Of a DNA stretch of 64,000 nt, positions 32,791 through 44,324 are shown piece after piece. The translations under genes and the position numbers were made by a program. This DNA is from Pleurodeles waltl. Its lineage: Eukaryota; Chordata; Amphibia; Caudata; Salamandridae. The stretch covers positions 848,909,760 to 848,973,759 of the forward strand of contig NC_090447.1 in NCBI RefSeq assembly GCF_031143425.1, given 5' to 3'. The notes below the pieces were generated by a model. The model was not told the DNA's origin. It did no database searches and was given only the letters and a program-made list of their open reading frames with translations. How positions within the stretch are numbered: position 1 is the stretch's first letter; the number at the start of each line of letters is the position of its first letter.

Positions 32791-35700
32791 AACAGAGCAC
32801 AGGGGTACAGAAAGCAAAACACAGGGGCACAGAATGAAAAAACAAAGTGGCACAGAAGCCAAGCGCAGGGGTACAGAAAAAAGGGAGCGAGTAGTCAGGC
32901 GGCAAAAGCGGCAACGGAGGTTCAACCCACAGAGGGCTGCGTGGCAGATGGGGGGAGCGACCTGCCTGGTGACAGGGTCAAAGGTCGCTCCCTTAGAGAC
33001 CTTCCCTGGCCACAGGGCCCTTGGTACCAGGGATACCTTTTACAAGGGGCTTATCTGTGTGCCGGACTGTGCCAATTGTGGAGACAAAGGTACAGTTTTA
33101 GGGAAAGAACACTGGTGCTGGGGTCTGGTTAGCAGGGTCCCAGCACACTTTCAATCAAAGCTGGCATCAACAAAAGGCAAAAAGTTAGGGGGTAACCATG
33201 CCAACAGTGGCATTTTCCTACAAACTTGCACAGACTTGAACAGACTGTGCTTGTGGCATTGCCTGCACTTTTGGCATGTGAACTTCTGATGCCACACTAG
33301 CCAGTACATGTTGTACCTCCAACTCCCTGAGACCCAGCCTCCGCCTCCAGCTCGTTCTACAGAATGTCTTGGGCAACCATCCCCTTTAATCGCCAGTTAG
33401 GTGGGCTGCTTGGTGAACTAACAGGCAAACTGTTCACCTCTTCCATCTCAATTCAAGCGGCAAAACCTTAGCATACCCCAGCACAATCTTTTGTGCACTT
33501 CCTAATTCAACTAGGGATGTTTTCCTCTCTCTGGAATGTTTGAAAGATTACAATGATTTCGATAATTTAGTCAGCAATTTCTTAGTGATCCTTGATTACC
33601 AAAGATTTCCAAAGAGCCAACCACTGTCGCCCAGGAAAGGAACACAAAAGTTCACATGCCAAATGGAAGAAAGGGGAGAAAGGAGCATCCACAACAGACC
33701 AACAATGAAGAGCTTCTTGTAACTAAGGGGAGAAGGTCCGACCTTCACAATTTAGGCAGAGCCCTCTTCCCTGGGGCCACTAAGCAGAATTTCCCTGTTC
33801 AACACCTAGAGTCTGTCACTCCCCCTGCTTGAACAGAAACAAGGATTATACTTTTAGTGCACTTTCAACCACTCTCCTCAGCTTCCTTTGTGCAGGTGTC
33901 AACATCTTATAGAGGCGACCCTTTACTGGCAGTTGCCTTTTTAGGTGGAGTTGCGAGCTGAGCAAAGACAACATCCATCCCTCACTGTTATTCTGGTTGC
34001 TGGGAACATACTGCGTGATGACAGCAGCTGGAGGCAGACTTGTGCAGCTCCATGTGGACGCTGTCTGTCGCTGCGTCCTTGTCTGTAGCTGCAAGGCCTA
34101 GAGGCAGAGCTGTATCCAGAAGGGCATTAGGCTTCGGCAGCAGCTAGACAGAGCCTCACCTCAAACACAGTTTGCATGCTGGGTGCAATTTAAATATGGC
34201 CAGCGAGTTTACATTGCCTTATGCTATACTTGTGCATTGATAAATGCACAAACAGGTTCATTGGATATGAAGACAGAAATGGCTGTGTCCTGAATCTAGG
34301 GACCATAGTGCACAAACATCTGAGGCTAGAGGCATAGGATCAAAAAACTGGGCAGTGGCAAAGAGCACCAGGAGGTGACTGTGAGCAGGACCTGGTAATT
34401 CCCAACCAACTGTGAGTGTCACCATCTGTGGTGCTTGATTTTCAATGTCTGTCTCAAGGGGCGACCGCTATGCGTGGTTTACGGCCAGATTCTACATCCA
34501 ACCCACCATGGGCAACCAAACTCCACTCTGCATGGACTTGGTCAGTGCTCAAGGGGAAATGGCTGCAGGAACTGGCCTTAAATCAGGACTGGTGGCCAAA
34601 CACTCCTAGGTTTGACCAACCCTAGATACTCTCAAGAGTTGGTCCTGCATCCAGTCGACCATTGATGACCATTGGTGACCATTGTGGTTGATGCTTCCAT
34701 CCCCTTCTTTTGCAAGGGGTGAAGCAGGGGAGAAGAGGGAGAGCCTTGTGTAAATCAATATTCTCTTGTGGCATTCCCTTTTCAGTCATGCCCTTTCTTG
34801 ACTGAGAGAATGACAAAAAAGAAGCATTCTCCATTTTATGTCCCATAAGAATATTTGTTCTTGTCTACTGGAAAAAGTGCTGAATGTAATAGCGTAAGAT
34901 TTGCCATTAAGATAGATATCTACCTAGAATCAGACTTTTTTAGTTTGATGTGAGTATGTTCAGTAGTTTTTAAGATATTCTCATTACAAAAAGTAACAAT
35001 ACAAATACATTTCAAGAAGTCCTGTGTGAGCGTGAACAGACTAATGATTTGTTTATTTGAACCATGACTTTCTCAAACCATTCATAAATGTTTGGTTTGT
35101 GTTTGTGACCCATTTACAATTCTTAATTTCTTTTGTTTGCCGAGAGAGCTATTTTCCTACCCTACTGTTTCCTGTTCATAAACCATCAGATAACATTGTG
35201 TGGTTTGTAAAGCATTCTCAAGCCTTCACCATCATGCTGGGTGCTAGGACTTGAACAGTCTTGTTGGATGTTACCAATATATGGGTTGAAGTAGTTTGAA
35301 AACCTTCTGCAAGCTTTGACTAGTGGAAATGAATCACAGGGAAAATTGAGGGAAGTGTGGAACAATCTCACTCCATCTCAAGTTCCCTGTTTCTAATATC
35401 TGCACTGAACTGAGAAGAGGAAAAATGGGTGGATGATATGGCTCTTGCCACCTGCCTGCTGCACACATGCGAATGCCAGGTGCTGCAGGCACTGTAGAAA
35501 GGAGCGCTTAGCAAACAGTATGTGCTGTAACCAGGGTGCACCATGAATGTCCTGCTCACAGAAAAAAGGCCTAAGTGCAGTGCGTTGCCAAAGCTCATGG
35601 CTTGTTCTACTGAATATGGCCAAAAGCCCTGCGTAGCAGTTCACATTTTGGATAGGGATCAGAGAATATGATCAAAATCAAAAGAATAAGCAATGAAAGA

Positions 35701-36013
35701 AACTTTGTTAGAGGGAAATTATTTCTTCTTACAATAGGAATCCCACCAAAAAGCTTAATTTGAGTGGATGTCAATGTTATCATCTAATACCTAGAAAAAC
35801 GGAAACTGAACAATTATTGTGATGGATGCAACGCATTGCTAATAACCATTGGTAACTCTGAACAAGGTAAACAATACAATCTATTTATAACAATAGAAGA
35901 ATTGCATTGTGTTTGCCATTGCCTTCCTTGTCAATGGTGACCTTTGCTTCTGGGAAACGGTACAGACGTTTTTGGACTCTTGCCTGAGGACAAGAGGCTG
36001 GACTTTATGGCAG
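32791..36013. other. 3.2-kb stretch with no recognised gene
   Basis: No coding similarity, RNA gene or transposon terminus was recognised. About 33050-33225 resembles a dispersed repeat ending GGCATTTTCCTACA. The rest (33300-36013) is mixed-composition, AT-leaning DNA with only short chance frames. Confidence 0.5.
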
Positions 36014-36682
36014 TTGTATTGTATTGTATTGTATTGTAATCGTATTTATATAGCGCTTACTACCCCTGACGAGGCGTTGAAGCGCTTTTCGATGAGCAGC
36101 ACGCTACTCCGGAACCCAACAAGAATAAGTGATGGATTAGTATCGTTAAATAATGAGTACAGTTTTAGTATTATTATGAGTTAATTTGAGCCGCGGATTT
36201 GAGAGTTTGTTAGTTAGATTGACTGGAGTAATGGAGGGGTGGAGGAGGAAAGAAATCCAGAAGTGTTAATTGGGAGTATATCCTTCATTTACTCAACCCA
36301 AAGGCTTGGGATGAGTAAAGAGGGGCGGAGGGGGAAGAGTATGTGGAAGGGTTAGGGAGAGCATAGTAGCAGGGTGAGATGGATGCAGGAGAATTTAGTA
36401 GGGTTGTGTAGGAGGTCACAGAGGTAGAGTGAGGTTTGGTGAGTTAGATGTGGAGGTGGAGGGAAGAGCTTAGGCAGAGATATTTAGGAGATGAAAGTGG
36501 TAGAAGGGATTTGGGATGAGTCAGAGTGAGAATGGAGGATAGTTTGATAGAGACATGACATAAGAGTGATGAGTAGATAAGTGTGATAAGATGAGAGCAG
36601 GAAGTCATAGATATCTAGTATAACAACCCAACCAGGAGCCAAGCAATGATCCACGAACATGCCAAGCACAGAAACAACATAT

Positions 36683-36751
<69 letters not shown>

Positions 36752-37117
36752 TGAATACACACACATATGCACATACAATACATAATTAGAATCATGGGTA
36801 AAAAATACTTAGTCAGACAGGTTTAAAGAGTGTGTGTGTATTTTATTGTTATGACATAGTAGCAATACATATTTTCCAAAGAAACTATAAATAAATAGAA
36901 ATATACATATAATCTGAAAAAAATATTTATCCACATAGGCATATGCAGTTCATAGTTGTTTGAAAAAGGTGGTTATGAAGGAAAGAGCCAACTCTTGAGT
37001 AGTTTTCTGAAGACAAGAACGTTATCTGTGGCTCTTATAGTTGGGGGTAATGGATTCCATAGTTTGGCTGCTTGGACGGAGAAGGATGTACCACCTATAG
37101 TTGTAATTTAAATGGTG
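36014..37117 (-). mobile_element. L2-2: 3' remnant of a second L2-type LINE
   Basis: The right part (37117-36967, minus) encodes GGTSFSVQAAKLWNPLPPTI and FRKLLKSWLF, the C-terminal RT block seen in L2-1 (AGGRSFSYLAAKTWNTLP, FKTWLFDQ). The left end (36075-36014) has an AAGCGCTATATAAATACGAT-like tail on minus, followed by (TACAA)n. About 900 bp between them is 3' UTR and contains the TA/CA microsatellite. It is 5'-truncated and a different subfamily from L2-1. Confidence 0.7.
36681..36752. repeat. (TA)n(CA)n microsatellite
   Basis: About 23 TA dinucleotides (36690-36735) followed by about eight CA units. It lies in the 3' UTR part of L2-2. Confidence 0.95.
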
Positions 37118-37634
37118 CTCATATCCAGCTAGGTCAGCAGTGCTGGTCTTTATACTGTATGTGAACAGGCCTTTGGCATGAAGTGTAGATGAAGATTATG
37201 AAGCTTCTTTCCTCAGAAAGTAGTATCTTTGGTTTTAGCGCAAAAATGATGATATTTCCACATTAACGGTGGGCTGATGCCCTAAAAGTCAATGAGCTGG
37301 AAAAGAAAAGAGAATAGTCCTGAACACCTTAGGCCTTACAGAAGGTGGAGCGATCATCACTGTCTTTGTCAGTCATTCTGTCAACATTTGTTCCAGAACC
37401 AATAGGATCCGAAGTCTCAGTTCCAATTACTGATAATTCCCTTAGGAGGAAGAGGTCAGCAATCATTGACTTAGGCAAGGAAGACCACAGTCACAACACA
37501 ACTATTTGTCAGGGTCATCCTTACTCCAGTGGAGTTGAGCTCTGCCAGCACCAGGAGTAGTGGTAAGAAATACCAAATGATATGTTGATGTTTTCCATTG
37601 GAAGGAACAAGTATACTTTTAGATTACAGACTCA
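37118..37634. other. Spacer with no recognised feature
   Basis: 517 bp left of the Harb-3 terminus. Only short chance frames were seen; no repeat boundary was recognised. Confidence 0.5.
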
Positions 37635-38469
37635 GGCCCTCATTACAACCCTGGCGGTCGGTGATAAAGTGGCGGTAATACCACCAAAAGGCCGGCGGTA
37701 ATTACTGCCAAATTATGACCACGGCGGAAAGAGCTCAGATAGACAGCCACTTTACCACACTGACCGCCAGGGTGGAAACTACAGGTACCACGGCGGAAGC
37801 CACCTACAGAGAGGTGGAAGTCAGTGTTTCGCCCACCATATTAAGACCCTGCAATCCGCCACCTTTTCCGGGGCGGTACCAATGACATCAAAAGCCTGGC
37901 AGAAACACTGCACAGAAAGGAAACGACTCACCTTTGGAGACATAGGCAACGACCACGCCGCCTTGGAGCCCGACTGCAGATCTTCCCAGTGATCTTCTAC
38001 GTCCTGCTCCACCACAAACACCACTGACTGCGAAGATGACCACGGTGAGCATAGCCACCTAGCACACAGGGGAGGGAGGGGGAGGAAAAACAGAGTGGCA
38101 CACACACACACGCACAACCCCCACCCCCAACACCATAAACACAATCAGATGCACAAGAAAACATTTTTTCCCCGTAGCCCTCAGGAATAATGCAAGGACA
38201 ACACCAATAGATGAAAGTGAGTGTAATAATATAAATACTTCAAAAATATGTGCATCCAATCTAAATTTATATACATATGTACAAATCAAGGGGCACAGCC
38301 CATTCCTCAATGTGCGTGGGCCACAGGGCCACATCACAAAGTCCAGGGCCCCACTTGTCTCCTGCAACAACAGGGAGACAACACTGCAGAGGCATCAGTT
38401 TGAAAATGGGCAGGCACCTTAGGGGGACGGGGAACAGGGGGCACCTCAGCCAGCAGGTGGAACAAGACC

Positions 38470-39010
38470 AGTGGTTCTGGAGGGGGCAACATGCCCATTG
38501 CTCTTTGTCCTGGGGAGTGCAAGGCCACAGCCTCTCAAGTGGGTGACTTACCCACTGGCTCTGGAGGGGGCAACATGCCCATTGCTCTGTCCTGGGGAGT
38601 GCAAGGCCACAGTCTCTCAAGTGGGTGACTTCCCCACTGGCTTTGGAGGGGGCAACATACCCATTGCTCTGTGCTGGGGAGTGCAAGGCCACAGTCTCCC
38701 AAGTGGGTGACTTACCCACTGGCTCTGGAGGGGGCAACATGCCCATTGCTCTGTCGCGGGGAGTGCAAAGCCACAGTCTCTCAAGTGGGTGACTTGCCCA
38801 CTGGTTCTGGAGGGGGCATCGTGCCCTGTGATCTTTATCCTGGTGAGGATGGGGTGAGTGGGTGTCATACCCACTGGTTCTGGAGGGGGCACTGTGTCCT
38901 GTGATCTTCATCCTGGTGAGGATGGGGTGAGGGGGTACCATATCCACTGGTTCTGGAGGGGGCATTGTGCCCTGTGCTTCTGATCCTGGGGAGTGCAAGG
39001 TCACAGTCTC
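38470..39010 (-). repeat. Harb-3 minisatellite, 82-bp unit and variants
   Basis: About seven tandem copies. The unit on plus contains GGTTCTGGAGGGGGCA and CTGGGGAGTGCAAGGCCACA. It fuses parts of the two separate units of Harb-1 (27004-27890). Later copies (38820-38990) switch to a shorter variant with GTGAGGATGGGGTGAG. Confidence 0.85.
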
Positions 39011-39098
39011 TCAGCTGGGTGTCATACCCACACGATTAGCAGGGGGCAGGCCGCACAACAGCCCATGGATGCAGGTCTAATGAATGTCCGCAGTTGGT

Positions 39099-39640
39099 GA
39101 CGGCTGCTCAGTGGTGGCAGTGGTGGTGCTGGTGATGCTAGTGGCGGTAGTTGGGGGAAGCTCCAGCCCATCCCCTGCAGCCTCAGACGGCTGCCCACTA
39201 CTGGTGGTGGTGCTGCTGGTGATGCTGGTGGTGGTTGTGGGGGGAAGCTCCAGCCCATCCCCTGCAGCCTCAGATGGCTGCTCAGTGGTGGCAGTGGTGC
39301 TGCTGGTGACGGTGGTGGCGGTAGTCGGGGGAAGCTCCAGCCCATCCCCTGCAGCCTCAGACGGCTGCCCACTACTGGTGGTGGTGCTGCTGGTGATGCT
39401 GGTGGTGGTTGTGGGGGGAAGCTCCAGCCCATCCCCTGCAGCCTCAGATGGCTGCTCAGTGGTGGCAGTGGTGCTGCTGGTGACGGTGGTGGCGGTAGTC
39501 GGGGGAAGCTCCAGCCCATCCCCTGCAGCCTCGGACGGCTGCCCACTGCTGGCGGTGGTGCTGCTGGTGATGCTGGTGGTGGTTGTGGGGGGAAGCTCCA
39601 GCCCATCTCCTGCAGCCTTGGACGGCTGCACAACCATGGC
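39099..39640 (-). repeat. Harb-3 87-bp minisatellite in a 174-bp higher-order pattern
   Basis: Six copies of an 87-bp unit (29 codons), each ending in GGGGGAAGCTCCAGCCCATC-type text. Two variants alternate, one with GGTGGCAGTGGTG, the other with CTACTGGTGGTGG. Every minus-strand frame stays open because the period is a multiple of three; two give long repetitive frames. Confidence 0.88.
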
Positions 39641-39649
39641 CACTTCTCC

Positions 39650-39880
39650 TTGCCTGCTGGTGCAGGCCCCTTGCCCTTCCTGGCAACAGCTGGGGATGGC
39701 TCCTTGGTCTTCAGGGCAGCAGCTGGTGCAGGCCCCTTGCCCTTCCTGGCAGCAGCTGGGGATGGCTCCTTGCTCTTCAGGGCAGCAGCTGGTGCAGGCC
39801 CCTTGCCCTTTCTGGCAGCAGCTGGGGATGGCTCATTGCCCTTCCTGGCAGACGCTGAGGATGTCTCCTTGCCCTTCCTG
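39650..39880 (-). repeat. Harb-3 66-bp coding-type repeat
   Basis: About three copies of a 66-bp unit that reads KGKGPAPAAALKSKEPSPAA on minus. It lies where Harb-2 myb2 has its Lys/Ser-rich C-terminal tail, so it may be an expanded part of the protein. Confidence 0.78.
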
Positions 39881-40212
39881 GCAGCACATGGGGCAGGCAC
39901 CCTTTCCATGAGGCTGGCTGGTGGCCTGGATCATTTACCACCACGAGTTGCTCTGGACACTACTGGGCCAGTGGACTGGGTGGCTGAGGTGCTTGCCTGG
40001 GTTTTACACACCCTGGCCAGACATGAAGGACGGGGGTGGGTCTAGGTAAGAGGTAAATGGTGGAGAGGAAAAACTTCTTAGGGACATTGGGGAAGAGGGA
40101 GGTTTGGGAGTGGAGGAAGAGAGAGTGGTTGTGAGAGGTGTCTGCTGTGTTTGTTTGCAGGTGCATGAGCTGGATGCTGTTGTGAGGTGGATGGGTGTTG
40201 GGTGTCTGAGTG

Positions 40213-40217
40213 CTTGC
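40213..40217. repeat. Gypsy target duplication, left
   Basis: CTTGC, matching 56310-56314. Rejoining the flanks at one copy gives GTGCTTGCGTTTGTGT, colinear with the inverted Harb-2 sequence near 47750. Confidence 0.88.
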
Positions 40218-41653
40218 TGTCAAGATGGGGCCACTCACCTGAAAAGCAGGATGACTGCAGGGGCGATGGTATGCCCCCCGCCCTCCTGGAACACCTCTTG
40301 GCACTTCCTGGTGGACACAGAAACCCCGGCAGGTATCCCAAAAGGAAAGGGGGAGTGGAAGAGAAAGAGACAAAACACTGCCACGTCTTGCCGGTCCAGC
40401 CTGGCACCCTCTATTTTCGGGGGGCAGGTCGTTGTTGACAGAGTGATAGTAGAGTTAGTGCACTCAACTTCCTTGAAACTGAATCTCTCTTTCTGATATG
40501 GGCACGGGAGCGGTAGAAGAACACCTGGATGCTCCAGCACTTTTCTTGGATAATAATAACTGTTGGCACAATTACTAACACTGCACTACCAAACACCCAA
40601 ACTGAGTACCATAACAATAAGTACTGCGACACCAGGGCTTGCTTCACAGAGATTCACTGTTTCACACTATAGTTAGCACTGCGATTGCATTTATCATGCA
40701 CAAGAAGGACAAATAAGGGCATTAATTATATCACATTTGACGTTCCTGCATGCATAGGGTTAAACTAAAAAGAACAAAAACAATCCAAGAAATACAAATG
40801 TCCACTTTGGGTTTAAACAGTTAGGGTGGCACAATTTGGTTTGGTTTCACTGTATGTGTGAAAAACCCTTCAAAAGCAAATTCCTCAAACTTAAAACACA
40901 GACATGAATGACACAATTTAAATCCAAGAGTTAGGGTATTAGAGAAAGAAAAGTCACATAAATGCTCTTTTAAAATTGCACTGTCACTTTTTGTAGTACT
41001 TGAGCTCAAGCAGATTTCCTGAAGCACATTTAGGCAAGTAACTACAATAATAATGTAGAATGTTCAGAAATGCATTTGTCTCTTCAAGGTAAGCACTCTG
41101 CCAAAATACGAGGTCTGAAATACACCAGCTGTTCTTGGAAAGCGCGGCGCTCAAAGAACAAACTCCCTGGAGAATACTAGTCACTTAGCTGCAGTCTTTT
41201 CTGGAGTGCTGGAGGAATGCCTGGTGTCAGCTGGTACAGGAACGAAGAAAAGAATTGCCTCAAAAGTCCTGAATACGAGGATGACAGCAGGTGCTGGACT
41301 GCCAAATCAGATGCTGAGATCAGCAAGCAAAACAAAGCCAAGCAGGAGGCATGCTTCACTCTGCTATTTATAGCCAATCAGGAAAGCAGTTGAGTTTCCA
41401 CTTGTGGATGAGTCACCACACCCAATTAGAAGCACATGTCTACACCCCACCCAATTAGAAGTACTTGTCTACACCTGCTCACATTGGCAAACAAACATTG
41501 AAAAAACAAGCATTGATAAAACCACTTATGTAACACAGCACATTATGTTTACTTAGAAACATGAAGGTTTAACCAAGAACAGAGATATGACTTAACCCTA
41601 ATCCTTGGGGATGCTGACAGATAACGCAGGAGGCACCTTGGGGATTCCTGACA
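40218..41653 (-). repeat. Gypsy 3' LTR, intact length 1,436 bp
   Basis: Bounded by TGTCAAGATGGGG on the left and CCTGACA on the right (plus-strand reading). The right 431 bp (41223-41653) matches 55329-56309 after MITE-2 is removed. The purine-rich GTGGGGAGGAC just before it on the element's sense strand is a likely polypurine tract. The inner 800 bp is AT-rich and otherwise featureless. Confidence 0.87.
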
Positions 41654-42318
41654 GTCCTCCCCACAAAGGACCCTCTCAAAGGGCGGGGCTTGGAAGGGTG
41701 CAGGAGATATAGGGGGTCATTCTGACCTCGGCGGTAAAAGGCCCTTACCGCCGGTCAGAAGTCCGCCATTCTACCGCCGCGGCCGCGGTAAACCGCCACG
41801 GTCATTCTGACCACCAACTGTGAAACCGCCAACAATCCGACATCCAAGGAAGGCCGCCTCATCAGCGGGCCGCGGAAAACTGGAGATGACCAAACCTCCA
41901 CCGTCACACCAACACAAACACGCCCATGCCATTCTGACCCACGAATCCACGCGGCGGTCTTTCAACCGCGGTATTCCATTGGCGGTACACACCGCCGCGC
42001 TCAAAATACACACACAGCTCCAAAACACAGCCACATTGGACAATTTGAAATACGCACACCTGAGACACATACAAACAACACTCCCACACATCCAATCAAC
42101 TATAAAACACACACCCACATCACCCACAAACCCCCACTAGTTGGAAATCGGAGCGAAGGCGATAGAGACAGAGATAGAGAGAGCGAGCACAGCAATAGAA
42201 AACCCCAACACACACAGGAACCCCACTTCATCACCCACACCACATCTACGCACACATCACCACATATCACCACGCACATCACCACAAACACCACCCCACA
42301 CCTCATCCACACCACCCC

Positions 42319-43817
42319 ATGGCACCCCAAAGACACCCAAGGTTTTCTGACCAAGAACTCCGGGTCATGGTGGAGGAAATCATGAGGGTTGAGCCCCAGC
42401 TCTTCGGCACACAGGTGCAGCACACCACCATAGCAAGGAAGGCTGAGCTATGGCAAAGGATCGTAGACAGGGTCAACGCTGTGGGACAGCATCCCAGAAA
42501 TCGGGAAGATATCAGAAAGCGATGGAACGACCTACGGGGGAAGGTGCGCTCGATGATCTCCAGGCACAACATCGCTGTGCAGAAGACTGGCGGCGGACCC
42601 CCACCCACTCCACCCCAATTCACAGCATGGGAGCAAGAGGTGGTAAACATCCTGCATCCTGATGGCCTCGCTGGAGTAGGCGGAGGAATGGACTCTGGTA
42701 AGTCGAATCTCAACTACTTCACCCCCCCCAACCACCAGCATGCCAACCCCCCCCCCACCCCCAATCCCAACCCCCCAGCACACAACCTCCCTGCCAATGT
42801 CTCACCAGCACAACCCACCCTAAACAACACCAACCCCTGAATGCCAACACAAATCATAGACAGCCACCACCAAAGCATGACCATTGCACATACCCATACA
42901 CCCCCCCCCCACCACCCTCACAACACCTCCCACAAGGGAATGCCAGCACTGGGGGACAAGGGCACTCAAAATGCACGCCATGGCACACACAGAAACAATA
43001 ACCATACTCCTTTACCCCTGCAGGGCCCGAACGCCAACACACCGCCACGGAGGGTCCAGATTTGTCCATCCCACCCTCAGAACAGGCCCCCAGCGAGGAC
43101 AGCAGCTCTGTCGACCTAGAACCTGATGACCAGCCCGGACCATCGGGGACCTCTGGACAGTCGGTTCCCCACACACAGACACAGGCCACAGCAGACCCAA
43201 ACCCCTCTGGGAACACCAGCACAGCTCCCACCCAGCGGGCCCATGCCTCTGTCTCGCGGACGCGTCAATCAGCGGTGTGTCCGCCACTACAGGGCACCCA
43301 GACTGACCCAACACCCCAACAACAACAGGGACCTGGGGGCAGTGGTAGTGGGCACACCGTCCAGGGGACAGAGGCCCGGGGAAACAGGGCAACTGGGAGG
43401 GCTGCTGTGCGACAGGGGGGGGAGGACAGGCCCAGGGAACCGACTCTCCAAGAGGCCCTCACCACCATCATGGGAGCATACCATCACTCCCAGGAGACGA
43501 TGGCGACGGTACTGGCCAGGTTCACCAAGATCCAGGCACAGCAGGAGGAACGGTACATGGGGTTCAGCAATGAACTCAGGAACATCGCTACCGCTATGGG
43601 GACCATAGTCCAGGCCCTCAACTGGATAGAAACCACATTGCGGGACCATGTGGCACCGCAAAGGGCCCCTGTCACTAGCCAGGAGCAGCCTACCACCTCT
43701 GCCGGCGCTAGTGGTCAGGATGCCCCCACAGAACGACGGGCCACCAGAACCCCACCTCCTGCTGAAGAACAACCACCCCGCAAGAGGAACCTGAGATCTC
43801 AAAGGAAGACAGAGTAG
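42319..43817 (+). CDS. Harb-2 myb1: Myb/SANT-like protein, two exons, intact
   Basis: Exon 1 (42319-42697) begins ATG with MAPQRHPRFSDQELRVMVEE and holds a Myb/SANT-like DNA-binding domain (about residues 5-90; later motif DIRKRWNDLRGKVRSMI). It ends at donor GTAAGT. Exon 2 (43024-43817) follows a pyrimidine-rich acceptor ending CTGCAG. Phase 1 joins to phase 1, giving a protein of about 390 residues. The second half is polar and Pro/Ser/Gln-rich, with a helical segment (about EALTTIMGAYHHSQETM) and a basic end PRKRNLRSQRKTE. In known Harbingers such a protein helps the transposase enter the nucleus and bind ends. AATAAA lies at 44031-44036. Confidence 0.88.
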
Positions 43818-44030
43818 GATGCCAAGACCCCCGCCAGCCTAATATCCCCCCGGATGTCATTCCACTGTCCCACAGTGTCACCCTGTCCAACCTTGAACTG
43901 CCCCTGCTCCATCCTTCCACAGGCATATGGACAATGCACCTGTGCGACCGAGAACTGGACTCTGCCATGGACATAACTCCACCCTCACCCATCACCGTTT
44001 TAATATCATGTACCAATATCTAGCACTACA

Positions 44031-44036
44031 AATAAA
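44031..44036 (+). terminator. Polyadenylation signal downstream of Harb-2 myb1
   Basis: AATAAA 214 bp after the myb1 stop. The equivalent signal in Harb-1 is at 21844-21849. Confidence 0.7.
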
Positions 44037-44324
44037 TCACTCATTGCACTGAAATCATTCAGGAGTCAGCCTGTATTATTTACAAATGTATAACACATTA
44101 CTGATCAATAATGTTCTGTTATTTTTGTGATGACAACATACCAGTGTCAATAAGCATTAGTCCATGGGCTAACCAAGCAGAAGTCACGCAGTGGGTCATA
44201 CAGCACTGAAAAGGGAAGGGAAAATCAAACATCAGTTTAAAGGAACTGGGGGGAAATACACAAAGTAAAGATGCAGGGGGCTTTCAGTAAATGTTAAATG
44301 GCGTGGGTGATTCTTACCTGTGTG

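Noticed and set aside
36690..36752. TA/CA tract as a possible regulatory or origin element
   Set aside because: A plain dinucleotide microsatellite inside a LINE 3' UTR remnant.
39022..39909. Minus-strand 295-codon frame as a separate gene
   Set aside because: It lies at the position of the Harb-3 myb2 tail and is dominated by 66-bp and 87-bp repeats. It is better described as part of that pseudogene and its minisatellites.
40226..40500. Gypsy LTR boundary placed at 41223 from the limit of similarity between the two LTRs
   Set aside because: The CTTGC target duplication and continuity of Harb-3 across 40217/56310 put the boundary at 40218. The shorter similarity reflects truncation of the 5' LTR.
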